A stretch of DNA of 64,000 nt. Source: Acidobacteriaceae bacterium (lineage in GTDB: Bacteria; Acidobacteriota; Terriglobia; Terriglobales; Acidobacteriaceae). A program made the translations under genes and the position numbers. The stretch covers positions 62,001 through 126,000 of the forward strand of contig PLXE01000115.1 in assembly GCA_003151335.1 (NCBI GenBank), in the 5' to 3' direction. The notes under the pieces are model-generated. The model did not search any database, was not told the origin of the DNA, and saw only the letters and a list, made by a program, of their open reading frames with translations. Below, piece after piece: positions 54,704 through 62,344 of the stretch (positions are counted from its first letter, which is position 1; each line of letters starts with the position of its first letter).

Positions 54704-54765
54704 AACTGAAAGCGCGTGTATGTGGGGTTGCCGAACATAATGCGAATACGCGTATAGCTTAGCAT
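54655..54765 (-). CDS. Candidate cysteine-attenuation leader peptide with five consecutive Cys codons
   Basis: A short ORF between rsmE and cysK. From ATG 54765 (overlapping the rsmE stop) it gives 36 residues; from ATG 54738 it gives 27, starting MFGNPTYTRFQFEVGASQQT. Both end with Ser, five Cys codons in a row (54661-54675: TGC TGT TGT TGT TGC), Phe and TAG, 73 bases before cysK. Cysteine codons are rare, so five together directly upstream of the cysteine-synthesis operon are unlikely by chance. The natural reading is ribosome-mediated attenuation or a translational switch: low Cys-tRNA stalls ribosomes at this run. Poly-Cys leaders are known upstream of cysteine genes in some Actinobacteria; I know of none described in Acidobacteriota. 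Confidence 0.6.
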   Translation of the reverse strand: MLSYTRIRIMFGNPTYTRFQFEVGASQQTSCCCCCF

Positions 54766-55535
54766 TCCGCCCTGGTTATCGCCACTGCCGCAATTGCAGC
54801 GGTCTCGGCGCGGAGAATGGTATTGCCGAGTGACACGGCAAGCCATTGCGTCAATTCGAAGAGCTGCAACTCATCTGTGGTCCAGCCACCTTCGGGACCG
54901 ACGGCGAGCGCCAGCGAGGTCACATGGTCGTGTGCGCGCAGCACTTCGCTGAGCGTGGCTTCTGGTGCGGCTTCTGCCAGAACGATTCGCAAGTCGCAAC
55001 GCGGTTGACCGCAGATCTCTCGACTGAAACTAGAGTCCTCGCGAGGCATGACAGCGGGGTCGTGGAAGTTAGCGAGCGCTTCCTTCAGCTTTACTGGATT
55101 GGCGATCTCGGGGGGTGCGATGCGGCGCGACTGCTCGGCAGCTTCACGAGCGATCCTCCGCCAGCGCTCGGCCCGCTTGTCCGCGGCAAGAGCAAGATGC
55201 TTTTCAGTGCGCCGCGCAATCACGGGGATGATCGTGGTGACGTTCAGTTCCGTGCACTTCTCGATCGCCCACTCCATGCGATCGAATTTGAAGACGGCGA
55301 GCAACAGGGCGATGGGAACAGCCTCGCGGGCCGTGACTTCTTCACCCAGGGTGAACTCCACTCGCTCGTCCTGCACGCTGGAAACGGTGGCCCGCCGGAC
55401 TTGCTCGCCGCAAGCGACTTCGAACTGCTGGCCGACGCGCGCGCGCAAGGTGCGAGACAGGTGTGCGGCGTGCGCGCCGGTCAAGGCGGCGCGATCGCCG
55501 GAGAACTCGTCGGCAATCCAGCGGCGTCGGGTCAT
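54759..55535 (-). CDS. rsmE: 16S rRNA m3U1498 methyltransferase
   Basis: A 258-residue SPOUT methyltransferase. ATG 55535 gives the family start MTRRRWIADEF; the longer upstream frame is not used. The N-terminal PUA-like barrel (AHLSRTLRARVGQQFEVACG) is followed by the SPOUT domain with LAVGPEGGWTTDELQLF and SLGNTILRAETAAI, which form the SAM-binding trefoil knot. It methylates uridine 1498 in 16S rRNA. Its stop overlaps the start of the poly-Cys leader. Confidence 0.93.
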   Translation of the reverse strand: MTRRRWIADEFSGDRAALTGAHAAHLSRTLRARVGQQFEVACGEQVRRATVSSVQDERVEFTLGEEVTAREAVPIALLLAVFKFDRMEWAIEKCTELNVTTIIPVIARRTEKHLALAADKRAERWRRIAREAAEQSRRIAPPEIANPVKLKEALANFHDPAVMPREDSSFSREICGQPRCDLRIVLAEAAPEATLSEVLRAHDHVTSLALAVGPEGGWTTDELQLFELTQWLAVSLGNTILRAETAAIAAVAITRAEC

Positions 55536-55607
55536 GGCGTCATCAGCAACAAGGCGTAGATGCGGAGGGTCTTGTCCAAGGGTATCTATTGCCGGCTTGC
55601 GGCACAT

Positions 55608-55979
55608 TCATTTCTTGGCGGACCGCCGGACGCGGAGTCCCCGATGGGTCACTACTGCAACCGCGCCGGGCGAGTTCTCGAGATCGAGAAGCTCCAGAGC
55701 AGCCTCGACAAGTTCCAGATAGGCGCGGCGGCTCTCTTCCTGAGGACGTAATAGGATGACACCGGCATGAGTTCCGGGTGGATGCAACCGTAGGTCGGCA
55801 AAACCCTTATCGCCAGTAATCAGCCAGCGTCCTTCAGCCTGGATTCGTTCCCAGAGAGTCTCATCCGGGAGTCCTTGCCATCCCTGTCTTACCACCGTTG
55901 TCGCGTCATAGCCGTGGCTAGTAAATACCTCAGCTATCAGCTGAGGTAGGTCCTCGTCAACCTTGATGCGCGCGCTCAC
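55608..55979 (-). CDS. DUF5615 PIN-like protein (toxin partner of DUF433)
   Basis: A 123-residue protein of the DUF5615 (PIN-like) family. Typical features are VDEDLPQLIAEVFTSHGYDA near the start, then LITGDKGFADLR with an acidic pair in the second half. The family pairs with DUF433 antitoxins. The GTG start at 55979 overlaps the DUF433 stop as GTGA, showing coupled translation. It lies 72 bases before rsmE on the same strand. Confidence 0.75.
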   Translation of the reverse strand: MSARIKVDEDLPQLIAEVFTSHGYDATTVVRQGWQGLPDETLWERIQAEGRWLITGDKGFADLRLHPPGTHAGVILLRPQEESRRAYLELVEAALELLDLENSPGAVAVVTHRGLRVRRSAKK

Positions 55980-56218
55980 TGTCCAACGGCGTGATTAAGT
56001 GGAATAAAGTCGGCGTTATTTACGGCTTCCGCCGCAAACTTGAGGGCGGCACGGATGTCTTCGGCGGTGAGCTGTGGATAGGCGGCGAGCAACTGTTCAG
56101 GCGTGTCGCCATCAGCAATGCTGCCGGCAATTACGCTCACCGGAACGCGCGTGCCCTTGATGCACGGATCGCCATGATGGATTGCCGGGTCGATCGTGAT
56201 TCGATCACGCCAGTTCAT
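55976..56218 (-). CDS. DUF433 antitoxin-like DNA-binding protein
   Basis: An 80-residue DUF433 protein: RITIDPAIHHGDPCIKGTRV is the signature, followed by PVSVIAGSIADGDTPEQLLA and AYPQLTAEDIRAALKFAAEA, a winged-helix-like domain that in other systems represses its own operon and neutralises a PIN-like partner. ATG 56218 with GAGGTG upstream is preferred to the long frame extending to 56563. It lies 29 bases after dnaJ and ends in the DUF5615 start. Confidence 0.85.
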   Translation of the reverse strand: MNWRDRITIDPAIHHGDPCIKGTRVPVSVIAGSIADGDTPEQLLAAYPQLTAEDIRAALKFAAEAVNNADFIPLNHAVGQ

Positions 56219-56247
56219 CTCACACCTCAAGTTGAGTTTACGCCACG

Positions 56248-57381
56248 CTACTGAAACATATCCTTCACTTTGTTCAGCAGCGAGCGGCTGACGGGCTTGT
56301 TTTCCACCGAGGTCGTGGCCTGCAACTCCTGCAAGAGTTCGCGCTGCCGCTTGCTGAGCTTCGATGGCGTCTGCACTTTGACTTCGACGTGCAAATCGCC
56401 CCGCCCGTGACCGTTGAGCACCGGCACACCTTTGTTCTTCACCCTGAAGGTGGTCCCAGGCTGCGTACCTTCGGGAATTTTCACGACACATTCCCCATCG
56501 AGCGTGGGGACGGTAATCTCGGTGCCCAGCGCCGCCTGCGCGAAAGAAATTGGCACGGCGCAATACAGGTGTTTGCCTTCACGCTCGAAGAAGGCGTGCT
56601 CCCTGGCGTGCAGCACCACGTAGAGGTCGCCGGAAGGTCCACCGTAAACGCCCGCCTCACCCTCGCCCGAGTAGAGCATACGCGCGCCTTCTTCAACTCC
56701 CGCGGGAACTTTTACCGTGACCGTGCGCTGGCGCGTGATGCGGCCATGGCCTCTGCACTGGGAGCAGGGATCGACGATCAGTTTGCCCGCGCCCTGGCAG
56801 GTGCCGCAGGTGCGCGATATGGAGAAGAATCCCTGCTGATAACGTACTTGCCCGCGCCCGGCGCAGGTGGTGCAGGTGATCGGCGCTTTGCCCGGAGCCG
56901 CGCCGCTGCCTTTGCACAGGTCGCATTCTTCCAGCCGCCGCACCTGCACTTGCTTGGTGACGCCAAACACGGCTTCCTCAAACTCGAGAGTGAGATCTTC
57001 GCGCAGATCGGCGCCGCGCTGTGCACGCGAACGGCTGCGTCCCCCCTGCCCGCCAAACATGTCGCCAAATCCAAAGAGGTCGCCGAAGATGTCGTGGAAA
57101 TCGTTGAAGACCGTGGCGTCGAATCCGCCGTTGCCGCCCGCGCCGCTGGAAACTCCCGCGTGACCAAAGCGGTCGTAGCGCGCGCGCTTTTCGCTGTCGG
57201 CGAGAATCGCATAGGCTTCGCTGCACTCCTTGAAGCGCTCCTCGGCCGCAGGATCGTCGGGATTGCGGTCAGGATGGTGTTGCAGCGCCAGCTTGCGATA
57301 GGCGCTCTTGATCTCCTGGTCATTGGCCGTGCGGCTGACGCCCAGCACTTCGTAGTAATCGCGTTTTACGTTGGTAGCCAG
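56248..57381 (-). CDS. dnaJ: DnaJ chaperone, probable CTG start
   Basis: A 377-residue DnaJ (group I). The J domain shows KRDYYEVLGV, HHPDRNPDD with the HPD motif at 36-38; a Gly/Phe-rich linker, four CxxCxGxG zinc-finger motifs (CDLCKGSG, CTTCAGRG, CGTCQGAG, CSQCRGHG) and the C-terminal substrate-binding domains follow. There is no ATG, GTG or TTG between the upstream stop (57388-57390) and the middle of helix I, but CTG 57381 gives the expected start MATNVKRDYYEVLGV, nine bases after AAAAGGG. The usual first codons are thus replaced by CTG, unless the base is miscalled. It follows grpE by 25 bases. Confidence 0.9.
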   Translation of the reverse strand: MATNVKRDYYEVLGVSRTANDQEIKSAYRKLALQHHPDRNPDDPAAEERFKECSEAYAILADSEKRARYDRFGHAGVSSGAGGNGGFDATVFNDFHDIFGDLFGFGDMFGGQGGRSRSRAQRGADLREDLTLEFEEAVFGVTKQVQVRRLEECDLCKGSGAAPGKAPITCTTCAGRGQVRYQQGFFSISRTCGTCQGAGKLIVDPCSQCRGHGRITRQRTVTVKVPAGVEEGARMLYSGEGEAGVYGGPSGDLYVVLHAREHAFFEREGKHLYCAVPISFAQAALGTEITVPTLDGECVVKIPEGTQPGTTFRVKNKGVPVLNGHGRGDLHVEVKVQTPSKLSKRQRELLQELQATTSVENKPVSRSLLNKVKDMFQ

Positions 57382-57406
57382 AACTGTTTACCCTTTTCGC
57401 ATTGAT

Positions 57407-57991
57407 TTACGGTTTGGGACGGCGAGCCACGCGCACCATCGCCGGACGCAGTAGCCGGTCCTTCAACTTGTAGCCACGCTGCAACTCGTCGATCACGTGG
57501 TTGTCCTCGACTTCGTCGGTGTCCACCATCTGGATCGCCTGATGCAAATTGGGATCGAACGGCTCGCCCTCCGCGGCCACGGGCTGCACCCCCAGCTTCG
57601 CCAGCGCGTCGTGAAACTGTTTGTCGATGAGCTCGATGCCGGCGTGAAAATCCTCCAGCGATGCCGCCTTGGTATTCAGCGCGCGGTCCAGGCTGTCGAG
57701 AATGGGAAGCAACGTCTTCATCGCATCGCCGAGCGCGTATTCCCGGAACTCCTGCTGCTGTTTCTGGCTGCGTTTGCGATAGTTTTCAAACTCGGCCTGA
57801 ATGCGCGCCGCGCGGTCGAGATAGGCCGCGCGTTCAGCGCGAATCCGTTCCATCTCCGATTGCGGCTCTTCCGCTGCGGCCGTGACGGCGCTCTGCGGGG
57901 CAGGATCGTCTCCACCTTCTGCTGGCGGAAGTTCGTGGTCCAGTTCCAACTCCGCTTCGCTGGAACCTCCATTGCGTTTCTTGGCTGGCAT
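57407..57991 (-). CDS. grpE: GrpE nucleotide-exchange factor
   Basis: A 194-residue co-chaperone of DnaK. A long helical dimer region (residues 50-110: AAYLDRAARIQAEFENYRKR, then SQKQQQEFREYALGDAMKTL) precedes the compact beta domain with the family ending PFDPNLHQAIQMVDTDE and LQRGYKLKDRLLRPAMVRVA. The ATG at 57991 lies nine bases downstream of the hrcA stop; a TTG at 58018 overlaps hrcA and is less likely. No dnaK gene is in the window. Confidence 0.93.
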   Translation of the reverse strand: MPAKKRNGGSSEAELELDHELPPAEGGDDPAPQSAVTAAAEEPQSEMERIRAERAAYLDRAARIQAEFENYRKRSQKQQQEFREYALGDAMKTLLPILDSLDRALNTKAASLEDFHAGIELIDKQFHDALAKLGVQPVAAEGEPFDPNLHQAIQMVDTDEVEDNHVIDELQRGYKLKDRLLRPAMVRVARRPKP

Positions 57992-57999
57992 AAGTCTTT

Positions 58000-59049
58000 T
58001 TACGTCGATTCGTTCCAAAGTTGGTCGAACAGCCGCGCGATGTACGACACCGCCGTGATGGTGTGCTCATAATCCATGCGGGTGGGGCCAATCACCGCCA
58101 GCGAACCCATCACCTCGTCGCCCACTCGCGCCGGCATCCCAATCAGCACGAAGTTACTTAGATGCGGCATGGCATCTTCCAGACCCACAACTACGCGGAC
58201 CGCTTCCTGGCGAACGTCGAGGTACGCAGACAGTAGATCGACAATGCGCTGCTTTTCCTCCAGCGTGGCCAGCAACTGGCGCAGACGCTCCTGGTCCTGT
58301 TCGGTGATCACCAGGTTCGACGTGCCTTCCACGAACACCGCCTGAGCGGGGCCTTCGGTGGCCAGCGCGCCCTGCGCGTAGAGCTGCTCCACCGAACGCA
58401 TCAGGCGATCATATTCGCTGCGCTCCTGCTGAATCCTCTTGCTGATCTCGTTGCGCAGCGACTCCATCTCCCAACCGCGAAAGTTCTGATTGATATAGGC
58501 CGCGGCCGCTTCCAGATCGGCCACCGGCAAATCCTGGCTGAGCCGCAGCACGCGGTCGCGCACCACCCCGTTGCGCATCACCACGACGGCCAGCACTTTC
58601 TTGTCGGCCATGCGCTGGAAGTACACATGCTCCAGCGCGTTGCGCTGCCCCTGCGCCGAGCTGACGGTAACGCCTACGCTGTGCGAAATCAGCGACAGCA
58701 CATGCGAAGTGCGCTCCATGAACTCAGGCACGTCCTGCAGACCTTGCAGGCTTCCCTGGATCAGATTCTCGTCGGCGGGCGACAAACGCGCTTCCCCGGT
58801 CAACTGCTTCACGTAGAAGCGATAGGCTTTGGTGGTCGGGACCCGGCCAGCCGAGGTATGCGGCTGCTCCAGGAAACCAGCGTCGGCCAGATCGGCCATC
58901 ACGTTGCGAATGGAAGCCGCGCTCAGGTTCTCGGGGTTGGCGCGGGCCAATGTGCGCGAGCCCACCGGCTCTCCGGTGGAGATGTAGGACTCCACGATGG
59001 CGGTGAGGATCTCGCGTTCCCGTCTGCCGATGTTGGCCGATGCGTCCAT
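58000..59049 (-). CDS. hrcA: HrcA heat-shock repressor
   Basis: A 349-residue repressor. The N-terminal winged helix (REREILTAIVESYISTGEPV, GSRTLARANPENLSAASIRN) binds CIRCE; the GAF-like and insertion domains follow, with a conserved AQGQRNALEHVYFQRM stretch and a C-terminal VLIGMPARVGDEVMGSLAV, IGPTRMDYEHTITAVSYIA. It represses hrcA-grpE-dnaJ in the absence of heat stress. A CIRCE element and a sigma-70 promoter lie upstream. Confidence 0.95.
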   Translation of the reverse strand: MDASANIGRREREILTAIVESYISTGEPVGSRTLARANPENLSAASIRNVMADLADAGFLEQPHTSAGRVPTTKAYRFYVKQLTGEARLSPADENLIQGSLQGLQDVPEFMERTSHVLSLISHSVGVTVSSAQGQRNALEHVYFQRMADKKVLAVVVMRNGVVRDRVLRLSQDLPVADLEAAAAYINQNFRGWEMESLRNEISKRIQQERSEYDRLMRSVEQLYAQGALATEGPAQAVFVEGTSNLVITEQDQERLRQLLATLEEKQRIVDLLSAYLDVRQEAVRVVVGLEDAMPHLSNFVLIGMPARVGDEVMGSLAVIGPTRMDYEHTITAVSYIARLFDQLWNEST

Positions 59050-59125
59050 GATTTAAGGTCCGGCGGAAGCTAACCTGTGTTCTTGCAATTATTTACAGAC
59101 GAGCAAGATACAATTCCGCACTTTT

Positions 59126-59155
59126 ATTCTAGGGAGCAAAGCGGGCTGATGTCAA
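59126..59155 (-). promoter_or_regulatory. Sigma-70 promoter of hrcA-grpE-dnaJ
   Basis: On the minus strand TTGACA (59155-59150), an 18-base spacer and TAGAAT (59131-59126) give a near-consensus promoter about 77 bases before the hrcA ATG. The CIRCE element starts two bases upstream of the -35 box. Confidence 0.7.
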
Positions 59156-59157
59156 GG

Positions 59158-59184
59158 TTGGCACTCAAAAGGCATGAGTGCCAA
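59158..59184. promoter_or_regulatory. CIRCE element (HrcA operator)
   Basis: TTGGCACTC (59158-59166), nine bases, then GAGTGCCAA (59176-59184): a perfect inverted repeat of nine bases per arm that matches the CIRCE consensus TTAGCACTC-N9-GAGTGCTAA with one change per arm. It is the operator for HrcA, encoded just downstream on the minus strand. Confidence 0.93.
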
Positions 59185-59227
59185 AGGCCCAGATGGTGGG
59201 CAAAGTCGCGCGGGGTAGAATAATGCC

Positions 59228-59462
59228 ATGAGTCCAGAGATTTCCGATCTTCTGAAACGGGGCGCTCGCCCTCTCCGTTGACGAGCGCGCTGCATTAGCC
59301 AATACCCTGCTGGACAGTCTTGAGGGTGCGGATGAGTCTGTGCAAGAGGCTTGGGATAAAGAAGTCCCCCGCAGAATCGAAGATCTGAAAGCGGGCAAAG
59401 CGGTAACCGTCCCGTGGGAAGAACTCCATCGCGAACTGCTGGCCATGGTGAATGAACGCTAA
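59228..59462 (+). pseudogene. Addiction-module antitoxin (TIGR02574 type), frameshifted
   Basis: From ATG 59228 the first codons read MSPEISDLLKR, then one extra G in CGGGGC (near 59259) shifts the frame. After removing it the rest reads ALALSVDERAALANTLLDSL, then EGADESVQEAWDKEVPRRIE and KAGKAVTVPWEELHRELLAM, ending at TAA 59462. This is the family of short antitoxins called putative addiction module components. As it stands the protein stops after 18 codons. The error in a run of four Gs could be biological or a sequencing mistake. Confidence 0.7.
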
Positions 59463-59529
59463 GCGTGTTGAGTATCACCGACAATGGCTTTCGCGCCGGA
59501 AAGCGCCGCCTTTTGTGACCATTTTGTGA
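59452..59529 (+). pseudogene. N-terminal stub of the cognate RelE/ParE-type toxin
   Basis: ATG 59452 overlaps the antitoxin stop region and starts MNAKRVEYHRQWLSRRKAPP. The first nine residues match the usual ParE/RelE start (KRVEYHxxA), then it ends at TGA 59529 after 25 codons instead of about 95. The toxin is therefore truncated, consistent with the damaged antitoxin: a dead toxin-antitoxin locus. Confidence 0.5.
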
Positions 59530-59592
59530 CATCTATTTGTGAATCGTCGTGTTCTTACGTTCATCTGAACTTTTGAACGAGAAGGTGTGGGT

Positions 59593-60441
59593 TTGGTATC
59601 ACTTCGACGGTTTTGCATTTGCGTAGTTTTTGGAGTTCTCACGCCGGTGCTGTTGAGTGCCGAGGCGGCTACGGCTCCGGTTGCGCAAGACTCGCAAATG
59701 CTCGATCGCGGTTTCCGGCAGATGTACGGCCTTGACTTTCCGGCGGCCCATGCCACCTTCCGCAGCTACCAGCAAACTCATCCCGCCGACCCTATGGGTT
59801 ATGTATCCAATGCTGCCGCATATTTATTTTCCGAGTTCGATCGCTTGCACATACTGGAATCGGACCTCTTCCTGGATGACAAGGCATTCGACGGCCGCAA
59901 GAAACGCACACCTGATCCGGCGCTGAAGATGGAGTTCGAAAAGGAGCTGGCCAAGAGCGATGAGCTGGTTGCCAGGATTCTGGCCCAGAAGCCGGATGAC
60001 GAGAACGCCTTGTTCTCACAGGTCATGGCCAATGGGTTGCGCGGCGACTATGCAGCGCTTATCGAAAAGCGAAATCTGGCGAGTCTGGGCTACATGAAGG
60101 CAGGACGCACCATCGCGCAAAGGCTGCTGGCCATCGATCCGGCCTGTTATGACGCTTACCTCGCCATCGGCGTGGAAAATTATCTACTGGGAATCAACCC
60201 TGCCCCGGTGCGGTGGATCCTGCGCATGGCCGGCGCGCAAACCGACAAGCAGGAAGGTTTACAGCGCCTGCGCCTCACCGCCGACAAAGGCCGCTATCTT
60301 GCGCCCTTCGCGCGCCTGCTTCTCGCGGTGGCGGCGTTGCGTGACAAGGACCAGCAAACCGCGCGCACTCTTCTGGCGGGACTGGCGGAGGAATTTCCCG
60401 GCAATCAGCTCTATGTCACCGAGCTGGCGCGCATTCCGTAA
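59593..60441 (+). CDS. TPR-like protein, paralog of the gene at 36539
   Basis: About 282 residues. TTG 59593 (GAAGG seven bases upstream) is preferred to GTG 59587. It starts with a signal peptide (FCICVVFGVLTPVLLSAEA) and continues as TPR-like helices (MLDRGFRQMYGLDFPAAHAT, AIDPACYDAYLAIGVENYLL, FARLLLAVAALRDKDQQTAR). The first 200 residues match the protein at 36539 in order and spacing, but this one lacks its C-terminal TPRs. It ends four bases before the convergent trpD stop. Function unknown; probably a periplasmic scaffold. Confidence 0.7.
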   Translation: MVSLRRFCICVVFGVLTPVLLSAEAATAPVAQDSQMLDRGFRQMYGLDFPAAHATFRSYQQTHPADPMGYVSNAAAYLFSEFDRLHILESDLFLDDKAFDGRKKRTPDPALKMEFEKELAKSDELVARILAQKPDDENALFSQVMANGLRGDYAALIEKRNLASLGYMKAGRTIAQRLLAIDPACYDAYLAIGVENYLLGINPAPVRWILRMAGAQTDKQEGLQRLRLTADKGRYLAPFARLLLAVAALRDKDQQTARTLLAGLAEEFPGNQLYVTELARIP

Positions 60442-60444
60442 CCA

Positions 60445-61509
60445 CTATCCACTACCCACTAGCCCCTGCTGTGTAAACTCCACCAGCAATTGCAGCCGCT
60501 GGCGCGCATGGCCGCTGTCGATCGCGTAGGCGGCCAATGGCACGGCGTCGCCGATGCGATCGGCGTGTCCGGCGGCGACCAGCGCCGCGGCGGCGTTGAG
60601 CAGAACTACATCGCGGCGGCAGGAGCGCTCGCCATCGAGAATGGCGCGGATGATGGCCGCGTTTTGCTGCGCGTCGCCTCCCGCGATGTCGTCGAGCGGC
60701 GCCCGTTGCAAGCCAAAATCTTCCGGCGCGACTTCGTACACGCGCACCTGACCGTTGCGCACTTCGGCAACTTTGCTGGGGCCGGAGATGGTGATCTCGT
60801 CGAGTCCATCGCGTCCATGGACCACCAGCGCACGGCGCAATCCAAGTTCGCTCAGCGCCTCGGCCAGCTTTTCCACCAGGTCGGAAGAATAGACCCCGAC
60901 TACCTGCGCCGAAGCGCGCGCGGGGTTAGTCAGCGGCCCCAGCAAGTTAAACACGGTGCGCAGCCGCAACTCGCGGCGCGCCGGCTGCACGTACTTCATC
61001 GCCGAATGCATGGCCGGGGCAAACAGAAATGCGATGCCGGTCTCGCGCAGGCAGGCAGCAAGCCGCGCCGGTGGCAGATTGATATTGACTCCCAACGCCT
61101 CCATCACATCGGCTGAGCCGCATTTCGAACTGATGCTACGGTTGCCGTGCTTCGCAACCCGCACGCCAGCGCCGGCGATGGCCAGCGCCGTCGCGGTGGA
61201 AATGTTGAACGTGCCGCTGGCGTCACCACCGGTGCCACAGGTGTCCACCAGCGCGTCGCGCTCGGTGCCGCTGAGGTCAAGCGCTTCGCCGTCTTCGGTC
61301 TGCAACGGTGCGGCCTCGTCGCGAATGGCCTGCGCGAAGCCGACAATCTCCTCCACCGTCTCGCCCTTCATGTGCAGCGCGACCAGCAGCGCCGCAATCT
61401 GCGCGTCGGTGGCCTCGCCGCGCAGGATCTGCGACATGACCTCGCGCGCCTCCTCGCGGGTGAGGGAAGTGCGGTGGTTAGCGATTTTGTGCAGCGCGTC
61501 GAGGAGCAT
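60445..61509 (-). CDS. trpD: Anthranilate phosphoribosyltransferase
   Basis: A 354-residue enzyme joining anthranilate to PRPP in tryptophan synthesis. The PRPP-binding motif is [20 protein letters not shown], with [20 protein letters not shown] for anthranilate; the C-terminal half contains [20 protein letters not shown]. Length is normal for the family. It is the only trp gene in the window, so it is either split from the rest of the pathway or part of an operon beyond view. Confidence 0.95.
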   Translation of the reverse strand: MLLDALHKIANHRTSLTREEAREVMSQILRGEATDAQIAALLVALHMKGETVEEIVGFAQAIRDEAAPLQTEDGEALDLSGTERDALVDTCGTGGDASGTFNISTATALAIAGAGVRVAKHGNRSISSKCGSADVMEALGVNINLPPARLAACLRETGIAFLFAPAMHSAMKYVQPARRELRLRTVFNLLGPLTNPARASAQVVGVYSSDLVEKLAEALSELGLRRALVVHGRDGLDEITISGPSKVAEVRNGQVRVYEVAPEDFGLQRAPLDDIAGGDAQQNAAIIRAILDGERSCRRDVVLLNAAAALVAAGHADRIGDAVPLAAYAIDSGHARQRLQLLVEFTQQGLVGSG

Positions 61510-61740
61510 GGGAACAGTTGTCAGCGGCCAGTTGTCAGTTTCCAGTCTGCGGCTGCCAGCTATCAGCTATCAGTCGTCAGCACTCGGCATTCAGCCCGCG
61601 AACATCATACCTTTTGTTCTGTCATCCTGAGCGCAGGCGGATCGCAGTCCATTTCGCCTGTCATCCTGAGCGACGAGGTCGTCCGCCACGGCGGACGACC
61701 GAGAAGTCGAAGGACCCCTATCAGGCCAGAGTAGGATTGG
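61510..61740. repeat. AGTTGTCAG patches and TCATCCTGAGC repeats
   Basis: The trpD upstream region starts with CAGTTGTCAG-type near-repeats (61514-61585, e.g. GCTATCAGCTATCAG) and continues with two copies of TCATCCTGAGCG (61622, 61661), a GGTCGTCCGCC/GGCGGACGACC palindrome and CGAAGGACC (61710-61718). None is coding. It is the same repeat family as at 37764 and 48391. Confidence 0.55.
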
Positions 61741-61746
61741 CCCCGG

Positions 61747-62325
61747 TCACACGGCAACGGCTCGGATCATGGCTGCTTTCGAGTCCGCGGCGAATTCTTT
61801 CTGCAGCCGACGCGCGAGTGGGTATCCGACTCGCGATAAGAATTGGTTGGGACGCGAGAAGGCCAATAGATCATAAGAGACAGCGTCGGTCTCACGATTC
61901 CATTCAACCAGGAATCGTTCCTCCCCCGATTCCGCATGTTCTGTGAGCGTGCCATAGGCGAATCCGAAACGCTTTGTCGGTCCGTCCTCGTCGATCAGAT
62001 AGACAATACGACACGCATTGAGCCAGAACAGGCCGATACGATGCGCGAGGACCGCAACGTTCGAACCTTCTGCAATTGGAGCTGTTGGCCAGCAGAGGCG
62101 GACCCACGGAATATTGAACATCTCCCATTTTCTGAGCGCATCGATCGACCGGTACCACACAAGAGGTCCGGAGCCAAGCTGTACGCGATTTCGATCTACC
62201 GCGAACAGAGGCGGCAGCATCGCCGAGTTTGTTGCACCCAGTTCGGAGTAGGAGAATTCCAACGATGAAGCGCACGCCAGAAAGCGATTGAACTGTTGTT
62301 CAGAAGGTTCCGAGAAAAAGAGCAC
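61747..62325 (-). CDS. DUF1990 family protein
   Basis: A 192-residue protein of the DUF1990 (YndH-like) family: PLVWYRSIDALRKWEMFNIP, then CWPTAPIAEGSNVAVLAHRI and GFAYGTLTEHAESGEERFLV, EWNRETDAVSYDLLAFSRPN and YPLARRLQKEFA are the conserved blocks. The family has no established activity; it is related to plant and bacterial proteins of unknown role. GTG 62325 is chosen because it gives the family N-terminus MLFFSEPSEQQF; a TTG at 62337 is also open. Confidence 0.85.
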   Translation of the reverse strand: MLFFSEPSEQQFNRFLACASSLEFSYSELGATNSAMLPPLFAVDRNRVQLGSGPLVWYRSIDALRKWEMFNIPWVRLCWPTAPIAEGSNVAVLAHRIGLFWLNACRIVYLIDEDGPTKRFGFAYGTLTEHAESGEERFLVEWNRETDAVSYDLLAFSRPNQFLSRVGYPLARRLQKEFAADSKAAMIRAVAV

Positions 62326-62344
62326 TGTACCCCCCAATCGCCAA

